A DNA stretch of 64,000 nt from Cannabis sativa. Taxonomy: Eukaryota; Streptophyta; Magnoliopsida; Rosales; Cannabaceae. Under the pieces are notes generated by a model that saw only the letters and a program-made list of their open reading frames with translations, was not told the origin of the DNA and did no database searches. Every line of letters starts with the position of its first letter. Within the stretch, counting starts at the first letter, position 1. Location: assembly GCF_029168945.1 (NCBI RefSeq), contig NC_083603.1, positions 13,764,001 to 13,828,000 on the forward strand, in the 5' to 3' direction. Made by a program: the position numbers and the translations under genes. Shown here piece after piece: positions 33,122 to 46,029 of this stretch.

Positions 33122-35184
33122 TGTAATGACCGCTCTAGTAATGTGAATTAGTAAAGGCAATTAGCACTAATTTTTATTATTTTATTATTATTTGTGAATT
33201 AATTTAATTGTGGACCCCAATATTTAGAAATAAATATTAGAGTTATAATTTCTCAATTCCGGAGATTTTATTAAACTCTAGGGGTATTATTTAGCTTATA
33301 TGTGAAATATGTTATTTTTGTAATTTTTGCTCGGCGACAACGGAAAATGCGATGGATGGTTAGATTGATCACATGGATAAGTTTAGAACCTTATTTCATA
33401 GTGGGAAATATTTTAGAGAAAATAAATTATCGGGGTTGAGCGGGGTTATGGGATTTGACCATTTTACCCCTATCTTGGAAAATACCTAAGTTTAACCTTA
33501 AGGGCATTTAAGTCTTTTTAAGGAATGGTGTAGTGGCTGCCTAGGGAGGTGACAAGTGGCCTTTATTTCAGCAAAGAATCAATTTAGCTATCTCATTTAT
33601 CTCATTTTTGGAAAATTGGAAGAAATATCAAAAAATTTAAGAACTCTCTTTTCTTTCTCTCTCTCTCTCTTCGAAACCAGCTGAGGCAAAGGGGTTTTGG
33701 GAGCTGAAATTCTGTGTTTTCAGCAACGGATTCAAGAGGAATCAAGACAAGGTAACCCTAGTTTCTTTTCCCCTTAAGTTTTTGAAGTTGTAGTTTAGTT
33801 TCATTATGAAATTTCTAGGTTTAGTGGCTGTTGGGTTTTGAAATGTTTGGGGTTCAATTTCTAGGGTTAGTTTGAGTTAATCTAAGTCCCTAGCAGCTGG
33901 TTTTGATGCTTGATGTTAGTTCTAAGCAAGCTTGAGTTTTGAAACTCAAGCTTTGAGCTTTAATAGCATAATTTGATTTATTAGTTTGTTCTGGGAATTA
34001 TTGCCTGGATTTTATTATTTATGCATTGTATAGGTATACTGGAGAGTTTGGTAAGGTTTGGGATTGAATTGAGTTAAAGGGGTTGATTTTTGGGTTCCCA
34101 GCACAGAACCGGAATTTCGGTTCTGGGGGACCTGTACCAACCGGTCGACCGGATGGTGACCCAGAACCGGATTTCCGGTTGGGAACCGGTCTGCCTGTTG
34201 GGGGAATTTCCAGAACCCTAGTTTTGGCCAATTTTGAGATATTTAGGGTATTGCCATGAGGTTTATCGATAGGGAAACTTTTAGTTTCAAGTTTAAGTCC
34301 CGGAAAGTGATTTGGCGAGTCACTCATCTGTGTTACAATTATTGTGATTACGGCATCCATCTAGCACGAGATTTCCGTTCAGGTCGGCCAGCACACTTGA
34401 ATTCGGAAAACAGGTAAGAACTGTGTATAATGTATGATGTGATTATCTGAATGTGTGTATATGTGATTGTATATGCATGCTTGAATTATGTTATGCACTA
34501 CCAACACTTGTATGAATAAGTTATAGAGTGCATTGGTATAGTGATTATTGTCACTGTGAGTACGATACAGTGATACCAACACGGGCACGGGAAAATGCTA
34601 AGGTGTGTGGTACATCACTCAGTGTTCGGGGTAAACCCTACCAACACTCGTACAGTGAGGTACGATGTGTATGTGGTATAGTGGTTGTACCCTGGTATTG
34701 AACGTTCATACTCATCTGTTAAGCTCTGTAAATAGGTGTATGGGCGCCTATTTACAGGTCAGAACTTATATGGTATGTTATATGTATTTCTTACTGAGTC
34801 TGTTGACTCACAGTTTCTGCTTCCATGTGTAGGTAAAGGAAAGGCGAAGGCTGAACAAGAATGAACCTGAGCTCGGGTGAGATTGTACATGTCAAGCAGC
34901 GCGACCTGGAGTGTTCGGTCTCGGGACATCTGGAAGTTATATTTTGAAAGTCGCTGTACGACCTGGAATTGGTGTATTTTGAAATGTATATTTTAGAAAG
35001 TAAATTCTACAAAGTTTGAAAACGGGAGCCCGGAATTTTGTAAATATTATATTATATTATAAAGTTTAATATTTAAAGCAAAAGTTTTAATTTGACACGT
35101 TTTTCCAAGAAATTTCTTTGATTAGCAAAGATTGCACAATAATTGAAAAAGCACTGTAGCGTGCCTTAGTATTAGGGCGTTACA
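33122..35184 (+). repeat. 5' LTR of the Tekay-A element
   Basis: Starts TGTAATGACCGC and ends GGGCGTTACA. Contains a short CT run at 33656-33672 and a cluster of CCGG-rich palindrome-like words at 34105-34200, partly decayed compared with the LTR at 1-1613. Confidence 0.95.
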
Positions 35185-35188
35185 ATTT

Positions 35189-35200
35189 TGGTATCAGAGC
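35189..35200 (+). other. Primer binding site, initiator tRNA-Met
   Basis: TGGTATCAGAGC, the full 12-base complement of the initiator tRNA-Met acceptor end, four bases inside the LTR. Confidence 0.92.
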
Positions 35201-35490
35201 CGCCAGGTTTGTCTACCGAAGCTTGCTAAGACATGTACAATCTTCATCAGAGAAAGCTCGGTTCACGGTTTAGTAAGCCCGTACTTGTTTAGTACTTTAA
35301 ATAAATGTGAATGTGAAAACATGTTAGGAAGCATATTAGATTTTTATTAATTAATTATAAAAGTGTGTTGCCTTTAAGTCTTTAAGAGGGGTGTTAAGTT
35401 TTGATCGCTATCTAACTTGCTTGGCTTATGGATTCGCAGGCTAAGTCCTATTAAATGGACGCCCCTTGAAATACAAGAAGTCAGGGTGGC

Positions 35491-38039
35491 ATGGTTGAGA
35501 CCAGAGGCGGTCAGAGGAATCCTCAAAATCCTCGTGGTCGCGGCCGTGGCCGTGGCAGAGCTCAGGGTGGTCGCCCTGTAAATCCACCTCAAGCTCCTCC
35601 TGACTGGGTGCAAAGATTTGCTGAAATGCAAGATAGAATCCGCCAGCAAGATGAAGAAATTCAAAGATTGAGGCAGCAGGGTCCTCCTGCCGTGCCTCCT
35701 CAAGTGGTTCAGGCCGTTGCAGTTCCTGCGGTGCCAGCAGAACAACCTGTTGTTGGCAACCGTATGGAGCCGTTGTACGAAAGATTTCGGAAACAGGCAC
35801 CTCCAGTGTTTCTGGGAGGCCCTGATGTGATGAAGGCCGAGCAATGGCTTTCGGTGATTGATCGTATTCTCAATTTTATGGGAGTGGTTGGAAATTACCA
35901 GGTAACCTGCTCCACTTTTCAGTTTCAGGAAGACGCTCTCGTGTGGTGGGAGTTGATAACCCTCACTCGAGACGTCACGCTGATGACCTGGGAAGAATTC
36001 AAGGAATTGTTTAACTCCAAGTATTACAATGAAGCGGTCCGCAGTGCGAAGCGGAAAGAGTTCACTGAATTAGTTCAAACTGAGGGAATGTCGGTTACAG
36101 AGTATACGACAAAGTTTGACCGTTTGGCCAAGCTTGCAGTTGGGATTGTCCCAACCGACTTCAGTAAGAAAGAAAAAATTTGGCGGGTTTGAGTGCAAAG
36201 ATTCGGCATGATCTAGTGATTACTACTATTGAAGCAACCACGTATGCAGAGATGGTTGAAAAGTCTCTGAGAGCCGAGGGAGCAGTGAAATTTCTTCAAG
36301 AGCCCCGGGTGACTCCGAGTGTTGGTGGAACCCCCACTGTTCCTACTCTTGTTTATGGTAGGGATGGTGGTGACTCCACCACTGAGCAGAAAAGAAAAGT
36401 TGTTCCAGCTTCTGGTGGCTCGGGGCAAAGTAAGCGGTTCCGGGGGAACCAAGGCAAAGGAGGACGCCAGGGTTACTCTTACCTTGAGTGTCCACGGTGC
36501 AAGAAACATCACCCAGGAGAGTGTAACCGGAAGACATGCTTCCTGTGTGGCATGGTGGGGCATTTCAAGAAAGATTTCCCCCAGGCAAAGAAAGAGGAGC
36601 CGAAAGCAGAAGTGAAACCAGTTCCTGCTCGAGTGTTTGCCATCACCCAAGCTGATGCTGCAGCCAGTCCTTCAGTTGTGACAGGTCAGCTTCCCGTCAA
36701 CAACTTGTTGTTTACAGTATTATTTGACTCGGGAGCTACACGCTCATATGTAGCTACAAGAGTAATTGATCTTTTGGGTAGGCCTTGTGATATTTTAGAA
36801 AGAGGGTTTGGAACCCTAATGCCTAGCGGGGAATTGGTTATCTCTAATAGGCGCATTAGGTATATGCCAATTAGGATCGAGGATAGGGAATTAAGTACTG
36901 ACCTCATAGAATTGAAATTAACTGAGTTTGACATTATACTGGGAATGGATTTCTTATCCAAGTATTTGGCCAGTATAGATTGTAGGCGTAAAATGGTGAC
37001 TTTTCAGTCGGAAGGTGAAGATCCATTTGTTTATGTTGGATCAGTTCAGGGGTATCAGATCCCGGTTATTTCTGTGCTGAGGGCTAGAGATTTACTATGC
37101 AATGGTTGTGTAGGATTTCTAGCGGTGGTATTTGACTCCAGCAGACCTGAAACATTTGGGCCTGAGGTAGTCCGGGTGGTGAAAGATTTTCTTGATGTGT
37201 TTCCCGAGGAGTTGTCGGGATTGCCACCACAACGAGAGATTGATTTTGTAATTGATTTGGCACCTGGAGTCGAACCTGTTTCTAAAGCTCCATATAGGAT
37301 GGCTCCAGCAGAACTCAAGGAGCTTAAGTTGCAGCTTCAGGGGATGCTTGATATTGGGTTTATTCGACCCAGTGTATTGCCCTGGGGAGCTCCGGTTCTC
37401 TTTGTGAAAAAGAAGGATGGTTCCCTCAGAATGTGTATCGATTATCGGGAACTTAATAAATTGACGATTAAGAACAAGTACCCGTTACCCAGAATCGACG
37501 ATTTGTTCGATCAGCTTCAGGGAAAGACAGTGTTTTCGAAGATTGATTTACGGTCTGGTTATCATCAACTTAGAATTCGGGAGGAGGATATACCGAAGAC
37601 TGCCTTTAGAACCAGATATGGGCACTATGAGTTTCTGGTAATGTCATTTGGATTGACTAATGCTCCTGCGGCCTTTATGGATCTCATGAATAGGGTATTC
37701 AAGGATTTCCTCGATAACTGCGTTATAGTGTTTATCGATGACATTCTTGTATACTCTCAGTCAGAAGAGGAGCACGAGCATCATCTTCGAATGGTATTAC
37801 AGCGACTTAGGGATCATAAGTTGTATGCCAAGTTCAAAAAGTGCAAATTCTGGTTGTCTGAGGTGTCCTTTCTGGGTCATATTGTTGGGAAGAATGGAAT
37901 TATGGTTGATCCAAACAAGGTAGAATCAGTGAAGAATTGGCCGAGGCCCAAGTCTGTGATGGAAGTTCGAAGTTTTCTCGGGTTAGCACGGTATTATCGA
38001 CGTTTCGTCGAAGGATTTTCTAAACTTTCTATGCCCTAA
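35491..38039 (+). pseudogene. Tekay gag-protease-RT with frameshifts
   Basis: Gag begins at 35491 (Arg/Gly-rich N-terminus, then the gag capsid-like domain) and shifts in an A-run near 36175 into the 36180-38039 frame. That frame holds the end of gag, a zinc knuckle, the protease ([12 protein letters not shown]), RT ([18 protein letters not shown], catalytic FIDD near 37733) and the RT tail. The knuckle reads [14 protein letters not shown]: the fourth ligand, normally Cys, is Phe. A one-base loss near 38037 ends the frame at the RT-RNaseH border. Confidence 0.9.
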
Positions 38040-38044
38040 CCGAA

Positions 38045-40089
38045 TTGACCAAGAAAAATCAGAGATTTGTGTGGTCAGATAAGTGTGAGACAAGCTTTCA
38101 GGAGTTGAAGCAACGTTTGATAACAGCTCCGGTGTTAGCTTTGCCATCAGATCAAGAGAAATTTGTGGTGTACTGTGATGCATCCAGACAGGGTCTGGGA
38201 TGTGTTCTGATGCAAGCTGACAGAGTCATAGCTTATGCCTCTCGTCAATTGAAAGATTATGAGCAGCGTTATCCAACTCATGATTTAGAGCTCGTTGCTG
38301 TGGTTTTTGCTTTAAAGATATGGCGACATTATCTTTACGGTGAAAAGTATGAAATTTATACAGACCATAAGAGTCTTAAATACTTTTTCACCCAGAAAGA
38401 TCTGAATATGAGGCAGAGAAGGTGGTTAGAATTGGTTAAAGACTATGATTGTGAAATACTGTATCACCCCGGGAAAGCCAATGTTGTAGCCGATGCTTTA
38501 AGCAGAAAAGGTCCAGGGCAAGTTTGTACTACAGTTTTGATAGCTCCTCAACTAGCCTCGGAAATGGTTAATGCAGGAATTGAGTTTGTGGTCGGGAAAT
38601 TACATAATTTAATACTCCAATCTGATCTGTTGGAGAGAATCAGAAAGGCACAGCTGGAAGATCCTGAGTTAGTTAAGGTTCGAGACGAAGTAATGGCTGG
38701 TCGGCCTAGGGGTTTTTCAGTCTCGAACAGTGGAATGTTATTATACAAAACTCGAGTTTGTGTTCCTAGTTTTGATGAGCTTAAGAAAGAGATACTTGAT
38801 GAAGCTCACACCACGCCTTATTCGTTGCATCCGGGAACCACCAAGATGTATTAGGATTTGAAACCCTACTTCTGGTGGTATGGGATGAAAAGAGATGTTG
38901 TGGACTACGTGTCCAAGTGCTTAACCTGCCAGCAAATTAAAGCTGAACATCAGAGGCTGGCAGGGTTATTGCAACCTTTAGTCCTTCCAGAATGGAAGTG
39001 GGAGGACATTGCAATGGACTTCGTAACTGGTTTGCCTAGAACTACGGGGATGTATGATTCAGTATGGGTTATTGTGGACAGATTTACAAAGTTAGCTCAC
39101 TTTCTACCAGTGAAAGTTACATATTCAGTGGATCAGTACGCTGAATTGTATGTGAAGGAGATAGTTCGTCTGCATGGAGCACCTAAATCTATTGTGTCAG
39201 ATAGGGATCCAAAGTTCACATCGAAGTTTTGGGTGAGTCTTCAGAAGGCTATGGGACCAAGTTAAAGTTTAGCACAGCCTTTCACCCTCAGACTGATGGT
39301 CAGTCAGAAAGAACTATTCAGATTTTAGAAGACTTACTGCGAGCCTGTGTCATGGACTTTGAGGGCTCATGGAGTAAGTACTTGCCTTTAATTGAATTCT
39401 CCTACAACAATAGCTACCAGAGTACAATAGGGATGGCCCCCTATGAGATGTTATATGGTAGAAAATGTCGTTCTCCTATTCATTGGGACGAGACAGGAGA
39501 AAGGAAGTACTTGGGTCCAGAGTTAGTGCAAAGGACCAATGAAGCTATTGATAAGATCAAGGCTCGGATGCATGCTGCTCAAAGCAGGCAGAAAAGTTAT
39601 GCTGATCCGAAGCGCAGAGATGTTACATTTCAGGCAGGGGAACATGTTTTCCTGCGGGTGTCACCAATGAAGGGTATTAGGCGCTTCGGGAAGAAGGGTA
39701 AGTTAAGCCCTAGGTTCATTGGGCCATTTCAGATACTCGAGAAGGTCGGGCAGGTAGCACATCGGCTAGCCTTACCACCAGCATTATCGGCTGTTCATGA
39801 CGTATTTCACATTTCTATGTTAAGGAAATACGTGTCAGACCCGACTCATGTCTTGAGTTATGAAGCCCTTGAACTACAACCAGACTTATCCTATGAAGAG
39901 CACCCTGTTCAAATTTTGGATAGAAAGGAAAAAGTTCTTCGCAACAAGACTATTGCACTGGTTAAGGTGCTCTGGAGGAACAGTAAGGTGGAAGAAGCCA
40001 CCTGGGAATTGGAGTCGGATATGAGGACTCAACATCCAAAGCTATTCAGGTTAGATTTCGAGGACGAAATCCTATTAACGGGGGGATAA
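38045..40089 (+). pseudogene. Tekay RNaseH-integrase-chromodomain with breaks
   Basis: RNaseH ([11 protein letters not shown], the Asp-Ala-Ser core) lies in 38045-38854, ending at TAG 38852-38854, where the reading continues into the integrase finger. Integrase (38858-39265: CLTCQQIK, MDFVTGLPR, SDRDPKF) shifts by one base near 39258. It continues in 39229-40089 with HPQTDGQSERT (the Glu) and ends with a chromodomain-like HPVQILDRKEK..WE motif. Chromodomains direct integration to marked chromatin. Confidence 0.9.
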
Positions 40090-40090
40090 T

Positions 40091-42162
40091 TGTAATGACC
40101 GCTCTAGTAATGTGGATTAGTAAAGGCAATTAGCACTAATTTTTATTATTTTATTATTATTTGTGAATTAATTTAATTGTGGACCCCAATATTTAGAAAT
40201 AAATATTAGAGTTATAATTTCTCAATTCCGGAGATTTTATTAAACTCTAGGGGTATTATTTAGCTTATATGTGAAATATGTTATTTTTGTAATTTTTGCT
40301 CGGCGACAACGGAAAATGCGATGGATGGTTAGATTGATCACATGGATAAGTTTAGAACCTTATTTCATAGTGGGAAATATTTTAGAGAAAATAAATTATC
40401 GGGGTTGAGCGGGGTTATGGGATTTGACCATTTTACCCCTATCTTGGAAAATACCTAAGTTTAACCTTAAGGGCATTTAAGTCTTTTTAAGGAATGGTGT
40501 AGTGGCTGCCTAGGGAGGTGACAAGTGGCCTTTATTTCAGCAAAGAATCAATTTAGCTATCTCATTTATCTCATTTTTGGAAAATTGGAAGAAATATCAA
40601 AAAATTTAAGAACTCTCTTTTCTTTCTCTCTCTCTCTCTTCGAAACCAGCTGAGGCAAAGGGGTTTTGGGAGCTGAAATTCTGTGTTTTCAGCAAGGGAT
40701 TCAAGAGGAATCAAGACAAGGTAACCCTAGTTTCTTTTCCCCTTAAGTTTTTGAAGTTGTAGTTTAGTTTCATTATGAAATTTCTAGGTTTAGTGGCTGT
40801 TGGGTTTTGAAATGTTTGGGGTTCAATTTCTAGGGTTAGTTTGAGTTAATCTAAGTCCCTAGCAGCTGGTTTTGATGCTTGATGTTAGTTCTAAGCAAGC
40901 TTGAGTTTTGAAACTCAAGCTTTGAGCTTTAATGGCATAATTTGATTTATTGGTTTGTTCTGCGAATTACTGCCTGGATTTTATTGTTTATGCATTGTAT
41001 AGGTATACTGGAGAGTTTGGTAAGGTTTGGGATTGAATTGAGTTAAGGGGGTTGATTTTTGGGTTCCCAGCACAGAACTGGAATTTCGGTTCTGGGGGAC
41101 CTGTACCAACCGGTCGACCGGATGGTGACCCAGAACCGGATTTCCGGTTGGGAACCGGTCTGCCTATTGGGGGAATTTCCAAAACCCTAGTTTTGGCCAA
41201 TTTTGAGATATTTAGGGTATTGCCATGAGGTTTATCGATAGGGAAACTTTTAGTTTCAAGTTTAAGTTCCGGAAAGTGATTTGGGGAGTCACTCATCTGT
41301 GTTACAATTATTGTGATTAGGGCATCCATCTAGCACGAGATTTCCGTTCAGGTCGGCCAGCACACTTGAATTCGGAAAACAGGTAAGAACTGTGTATAAT
41401 GTATGATGTGATTATCTGAATGTGTGTATATGTGATTGTATATGCATGCTTGAATTATGTTATGCACTACCAACACTTGTATGAATAAGTTATAGAGTGC
41501 ATTGGTATAGTGATTATTGTCACTGTGAGTACGATACAGTGATACCAACACAGGCACGGGAAAATGCTAAGGTGTGTGGTACATCACTCAGTGTTACTCA
41601 GTGTTCGGGGTAAACCCTACCAACACTCGTACAGTGAGGTACGATGTGTATGTGGTATAGTGGTTGTACCCTGGTATTGAACGTTCATACTCATCTGTTA
41701 AGCTCTGTAAATAGGTGTATGGGCGCCTATTTACAGGTCGGAAATTATATGGTATGTTATATGCATTTCTTGCGAGTACGTTGACTCACAGTTTCTGCTT
41801 CCATGTGTAGGTAAAGGAAAGGCGAAGGCTGAACAAGAATGAACCTGAGCTCGGGTGAGATTGTACATGTCAAGCAGCGCGACCTGGAGTGTTCGGTCTC
41901 GGGACATCTGGAAGTTATATTTTGAAAGTCGCTGTGCGACCTGGAATTGGTGTATTTTGAAATGTATATTTTAGAAAGTAAATTCTACAAAGTTTGAAAA
42001 TGGGATCCCGGAATTTTGTAAATATTATATTATATTATAAAGTTTAATATTTAAAGCAAAAGTTTTAATTTGACACGTTTTTTCAAGAAATTTCTTTGAT
42101 TAGCAAAGATTGCACAATAATTGAAAAAGCACTGTAGCGTGCCTTAGCATTAGGGCGTTACA
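40091..42162 (+). repeat. 3' LTR of the Tekay-A element
   Basis: Same LTR with a 10-base duplication of a TTACTCAGTG-like word near 41593 and a one-base loss near 41770 relative to the 5' LTR. Followed by the target duplication CCTGA. Confidence 0.95.
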
Positions 42163-44533
42163 CCTGATATGCTTAGGCTCAATCTCAGGAGTGCTATTCA
42201 TGTTCTTTGATTTATTAGTTAAGCCTACTTTTGGGTCAGGGTGATACGTATATTTTGGGAACATGATAGCATAACTGAGTGGGAGTGCTGAACATAAATA
42301 TGGAAATCTATAGCTTCTACTGGTGTATAGAAGTAAAGTGATGATTCCCTTCAAGCTTAGTTAAATAAAAGTAAATGGATGAGCTCTTGTTTCAGTGACT
42401 ATATATTAGATCACTAAAACATCATTTACAGGTAACTAAGTGTTCAAAGGGGCAAAATACATTGAGGGGTGTAAAAGGTAAATTGGTCCCATCTCGATGT
42501 AAATCATCTATATAGAGGATCTCTAATCACATTAAGATTATAACAATGGTTAAATGAGATAGCATATTGATATCGTGAAACATATAATATGCTCTATATA
42601 AGTCTGAGAGTGCAATTCCAAGTTCTAAGAGTGGATTCAACAAGGAATTAATAAGTTAGGGATTTACTTGGTAAATCGGTTCAACTTATTGGAAGCTCAG
42701 CATATAGATCCATGGTCCCCATTCTAGTTGAGACTATACTGTTTGTAAGACTCTATAATTAATTTATGATTAATCAATTATAATTCTAAAAGTTAGATTA
42801 TGTCTAATTTGTGAATTCTCGCAGTTTAAGGATGAAATTGTAAATAAAAGGGTTTCTAGGTTTAATTATTAATTAAGAGACTTTGCATGTCTGATTGATA
42901 ATTATTTTAAATGACAATATTATTTAATAATCTATTTTAGTTATAAAATAATTAGTTTTGGCATTTAAATGATTAGAATTAGAAAAATGGCATTTTTGGA
43001 AATAGAAATAAAAATTGAGGAAACTGCAAAATCCAAGTGAGGCCCATACACACCATGGCCGACCACCCTTTGCATGTTTCCCAATTATTATTTTCAATTT
43101 AAATTTCCATGTAATTGCTAATCAAAGCCTAGCAAAAATAGGAAAGTGGTGGATCACACTAAATAAGGCAGTTATTCAATTATACAGAAAAAGAGGAAAC
43201 TGCTTATTTGGAAAGTTGTGCTCTTCCCTTTTCCTATATATAGTAGCCCTTTGCTCTCTTCTCTTGCATGCATGGTATCACACAAAATCAAGAGAGAAAA
43301 ACAAGAGAGAATTTCGAAAATCCTAGTGAGAGAGAAGTGCCCGCACACATCATTCAGTGCCTCAATCATAGTTTGGAAGACTGTGAAGGATCACATCCAA
43401 CTGAAGAACTTTCGGGCTCAGATCTTGATTATACTCTGCTACAGACAGGAATCAAGGGTTAGAGATCTGAGTGGAAGAAGACACTTAATTCCGCTGCAAT
43501 CACTGTAAGTTATTCTTAACTTTTATGTGTTTAGTTCATCGTTTTAGAAGTTCAATTTTAGGTTGTTAAATCAACATACTTGTGAGTACATCTAAGTTCC
43601 TGGTAAAATATAATTCCAACAAAAACAACTATAAAAAGTTTTAAAAGGAAAAAGAAATTTTACTGAGTAATAGATAAACTTGTCACAGCAAGCCAAATGA
43701 TAAAACGAGGTTTTATCTTCAGCATAATCAACACCTAATCTAAACTCAAGGGAAAATTTCTTCGCACCATCCTCATAACAATTGTAAGCCCTAAATCAAC
43801 AAAAAAACGACAAAAAAAAATATTGAATTTAAATAATTACAAAAATAAAATAGAATTTAAACAAATAAAAAAAGACAAAACAGAATAAAGAAAATAATCA
43901 CGTAGGATATTTTAGTAAACCTTCGCCAATCTAAGCATCAAACTTTCCCTCAATTTTAGGAGAGACGGGATTAGCAAATGTATCGTTAAGAGCGTAAAGG
44001 CCCTTCACATAAGTAACCATCTTAAAATTCCTCTCATCTGCTCCAGATTGAGAACCTGATGACATTACCTCCATTGGAGTGGTGCTCACAACAGCCGACC
44101 CAAAATCAACAAAAGGCGATTTCAATGCTGGTGCACGCTTTCTCTTATTCAAAAGAGGAGTATAAGTAACAGTGTCATCAGCTTCTTCATCAGAAGGAAT
44201 GGCAGCTACCTTTTCAACAGAAACACTTGGATTGGATTCTAGAACCTGAAAAATAAAAGTCAAAAATCAGAAAAAGCAAAAGTTGCAAAAAAAAACATAA
44301 AACTGTCAAGAAACTAAAATAAAACATATTTTACCAACAAAGAATATAAACTACACTTACATTGATTTTACCAACAACCTCTAAACCAGCCAACACAACT
44401 TGCTCATCATCAATTTCAAGCTGGCTTAAACCATCGAAAAAATCATCTCCCTTTAAACTAGACTCTTTGGTCTTAACATTCTCAACATCGTTAGCCGTCT
44501 CTTCACTGCCTGCAACAGCCTCAGATTGATTCA

Positions 44534-45277
44534 TGTTGACCGAGGTTTTCGGCAACCAATATAATAATATATAAGAAAGCTGCAAGAAGTTTAATGCACG
44601 AGATTTTTACGTGGTTGGGGCATTAATGAGCCTTAGTCTACGAGTCTTTGTTATTTATGAGAGTATTTATTACAGAGAATGCTCTTGGTGAGTTTCCTCT
44701 TTGGTTCTTATGAAACCCAGAATTCTCGACCCTTGCTTTAATGTGTTTGGGGGGTATTTATAGTGTTTTTATGGGGTGATCCCTAGAACCGAGGTACATG
44801 TCTTTTTGTATTATTCATTAAAGGCACACATTCCCAACGAGTGTATCATAGGAAATGCATGGTCTAAACCCTAGGTTTTTAGGGGTTAGGTGGATGTAAT
44901 CCATTATCCTTTCTTGACTGATGTAATTTCTCATAAAGTAGCCGTCACTAGACTCATTAATCATAGCGTAATAGCTGCAGAAGGGGGGGTTACGCCATCA
45001 GACTTTAATACTTATGGCAGTTCCAATACGCCTTCTCCCATGCGGCATTAAATGCGAGGTGACTGTTCAGATAGGATTTGATACCTCCCGGAGGTGCTTT
45101 GTTATATCTTTGCCTTTCAGGAGTATGTGGATCCCTCATACCTTCTCCTGGGGGCATGTTCCTTGTTGATCCCTTTGATTAATAAGACTTAGTCGAATTA
45201 TCTCAAAGCCTTACTCCTTAATTCCACGTGTCACAGTCACGATGGTCCACGTATTTTAGACAAAATTAGGGGCAACA
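44534..45277 (-). mobile_element. Solo LTR, probably gypsy, inside the acidic exon of the Ulp1 gene
   Basis: 744 bases beginning TGTTGACC and ending GGCAACA on the plus strand, flanked by the target duplication ATTCA (44529-44533 and 45278-45282). A minus-strand TATA box (CTATAAATACC) near 44755-44765 gives the orientation. No interior is present. Removing it joins the flanking acidic coding sequence in frame. Confidence 0.9.
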
Positions 45278-45404
45278 ATTCACATCACTAGCATGAACAT
45301 CACTAACAACCTTATCAACTCCAGCAGCATCACCACCATCTTTACCCAACTCATCACCATCATCGGAATCAAAATCAATATTCTCTGGATCAGGTAATCC
45401 CTTG

Positions 45405-45406
<2 letters not shown>

Positions 45407-45462
<56 letters not shown>
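45407..45462. repeat. ATC trinucleotide run coding poly-Asp
   Basis: About 18 TCA/ATC units on the plus strand. On the minus strand they read as GAT codons of the acidic exon of the Ulp1-like gene. Also visible as poly-Met in a wrong frame. Confidence 0.92.
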
Positions 45463-46029
45463 TATCTTAGGTTACCAACTCATCAAATGACTTAACCTGG
45501 ATCAAACAACAGTATTCCAACTAAAATAAAATAGGAAAAAAACTAATAATAACAGAAGTTAAAAAATGATACAAGAACAGTGTAAATAAATACCTCATCA
45601 GAAGGTCGACGATGAATGACATTAACTTTTTCTTGAATATCCTTAACTACAGTCATGACAGACTTGAAATTAAGGTCAACAAAACACCTCAAAGAAATAA
45701 AGTCTTCGGCCAAGGATTCTTGATTGGAAATGACCAACTCCAACTTAGATTTCAACAATTCAATGTCCTCTAAATCAGACTTTTTAGAAGATGAACCATT
45801 CTCGAATGTTTGCTTAGAGGTACCGCAATCAGATATAGATTCATCTAAAAGTAAGCCTTCCAATTGCAACTTTTGCCTCTCCTCATCAGTAGGACGAATG
45901 TTCTTAATCTTCAACTGAAAAACATAAACAAAAAAACAAAACATGAAACAAAAAAGAATTAAAAAACAAAGGTTAATAAACTAGCACAAAACAATAATAA
46001 AACAGTAAAGAAACTGAAAATCACCTTGT

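Larger units (their letters stand above)
33122..42162 (+). mobile_element. Tekay-type chromovirus (family A), full length but defective
   Basis: LTRs are 2063 bases (33122-35184) and 2072 bases (40091-42162). The target duplication CCTGA is at 33117-33121 and 42163-42167. By eye the LTRs differ at roughly two dozen positions and two small indels, so the insertion is clearly older than the Tat element. A primer site TGGTATCAGAGC lies at 35189-35200 and a G-rich tract GGGGGGATAAT before the 3' LTR. It has an integrase and a chromodomain-like C-terminus. Confidence 0.95.
32654..43621 (+). mobile_element. Solo LTR of the copia A family, split by a Tekay element
   Basis: The LTR runs 32654-33121 and resumes at 42168-43621, beginning TGTTGGGTTTTGTGCCC and ending TTCCAACA. 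The target duplication AAAAC is at 32649-32653 and 43622-43626. No copia interior is present, so it is a solo LTR left by LTR-LTR recombination. It lies in an intron of the Ulp1-like gene. The 9-kb Tekay element between the halves was inserted later. Confidence 0.93.

Noticed and set aside
45280..45462. Frame encoding a run of Met residues
   Set aside because: Wrong frame of the GAT repeat; the correct frame gives poly-Asp.
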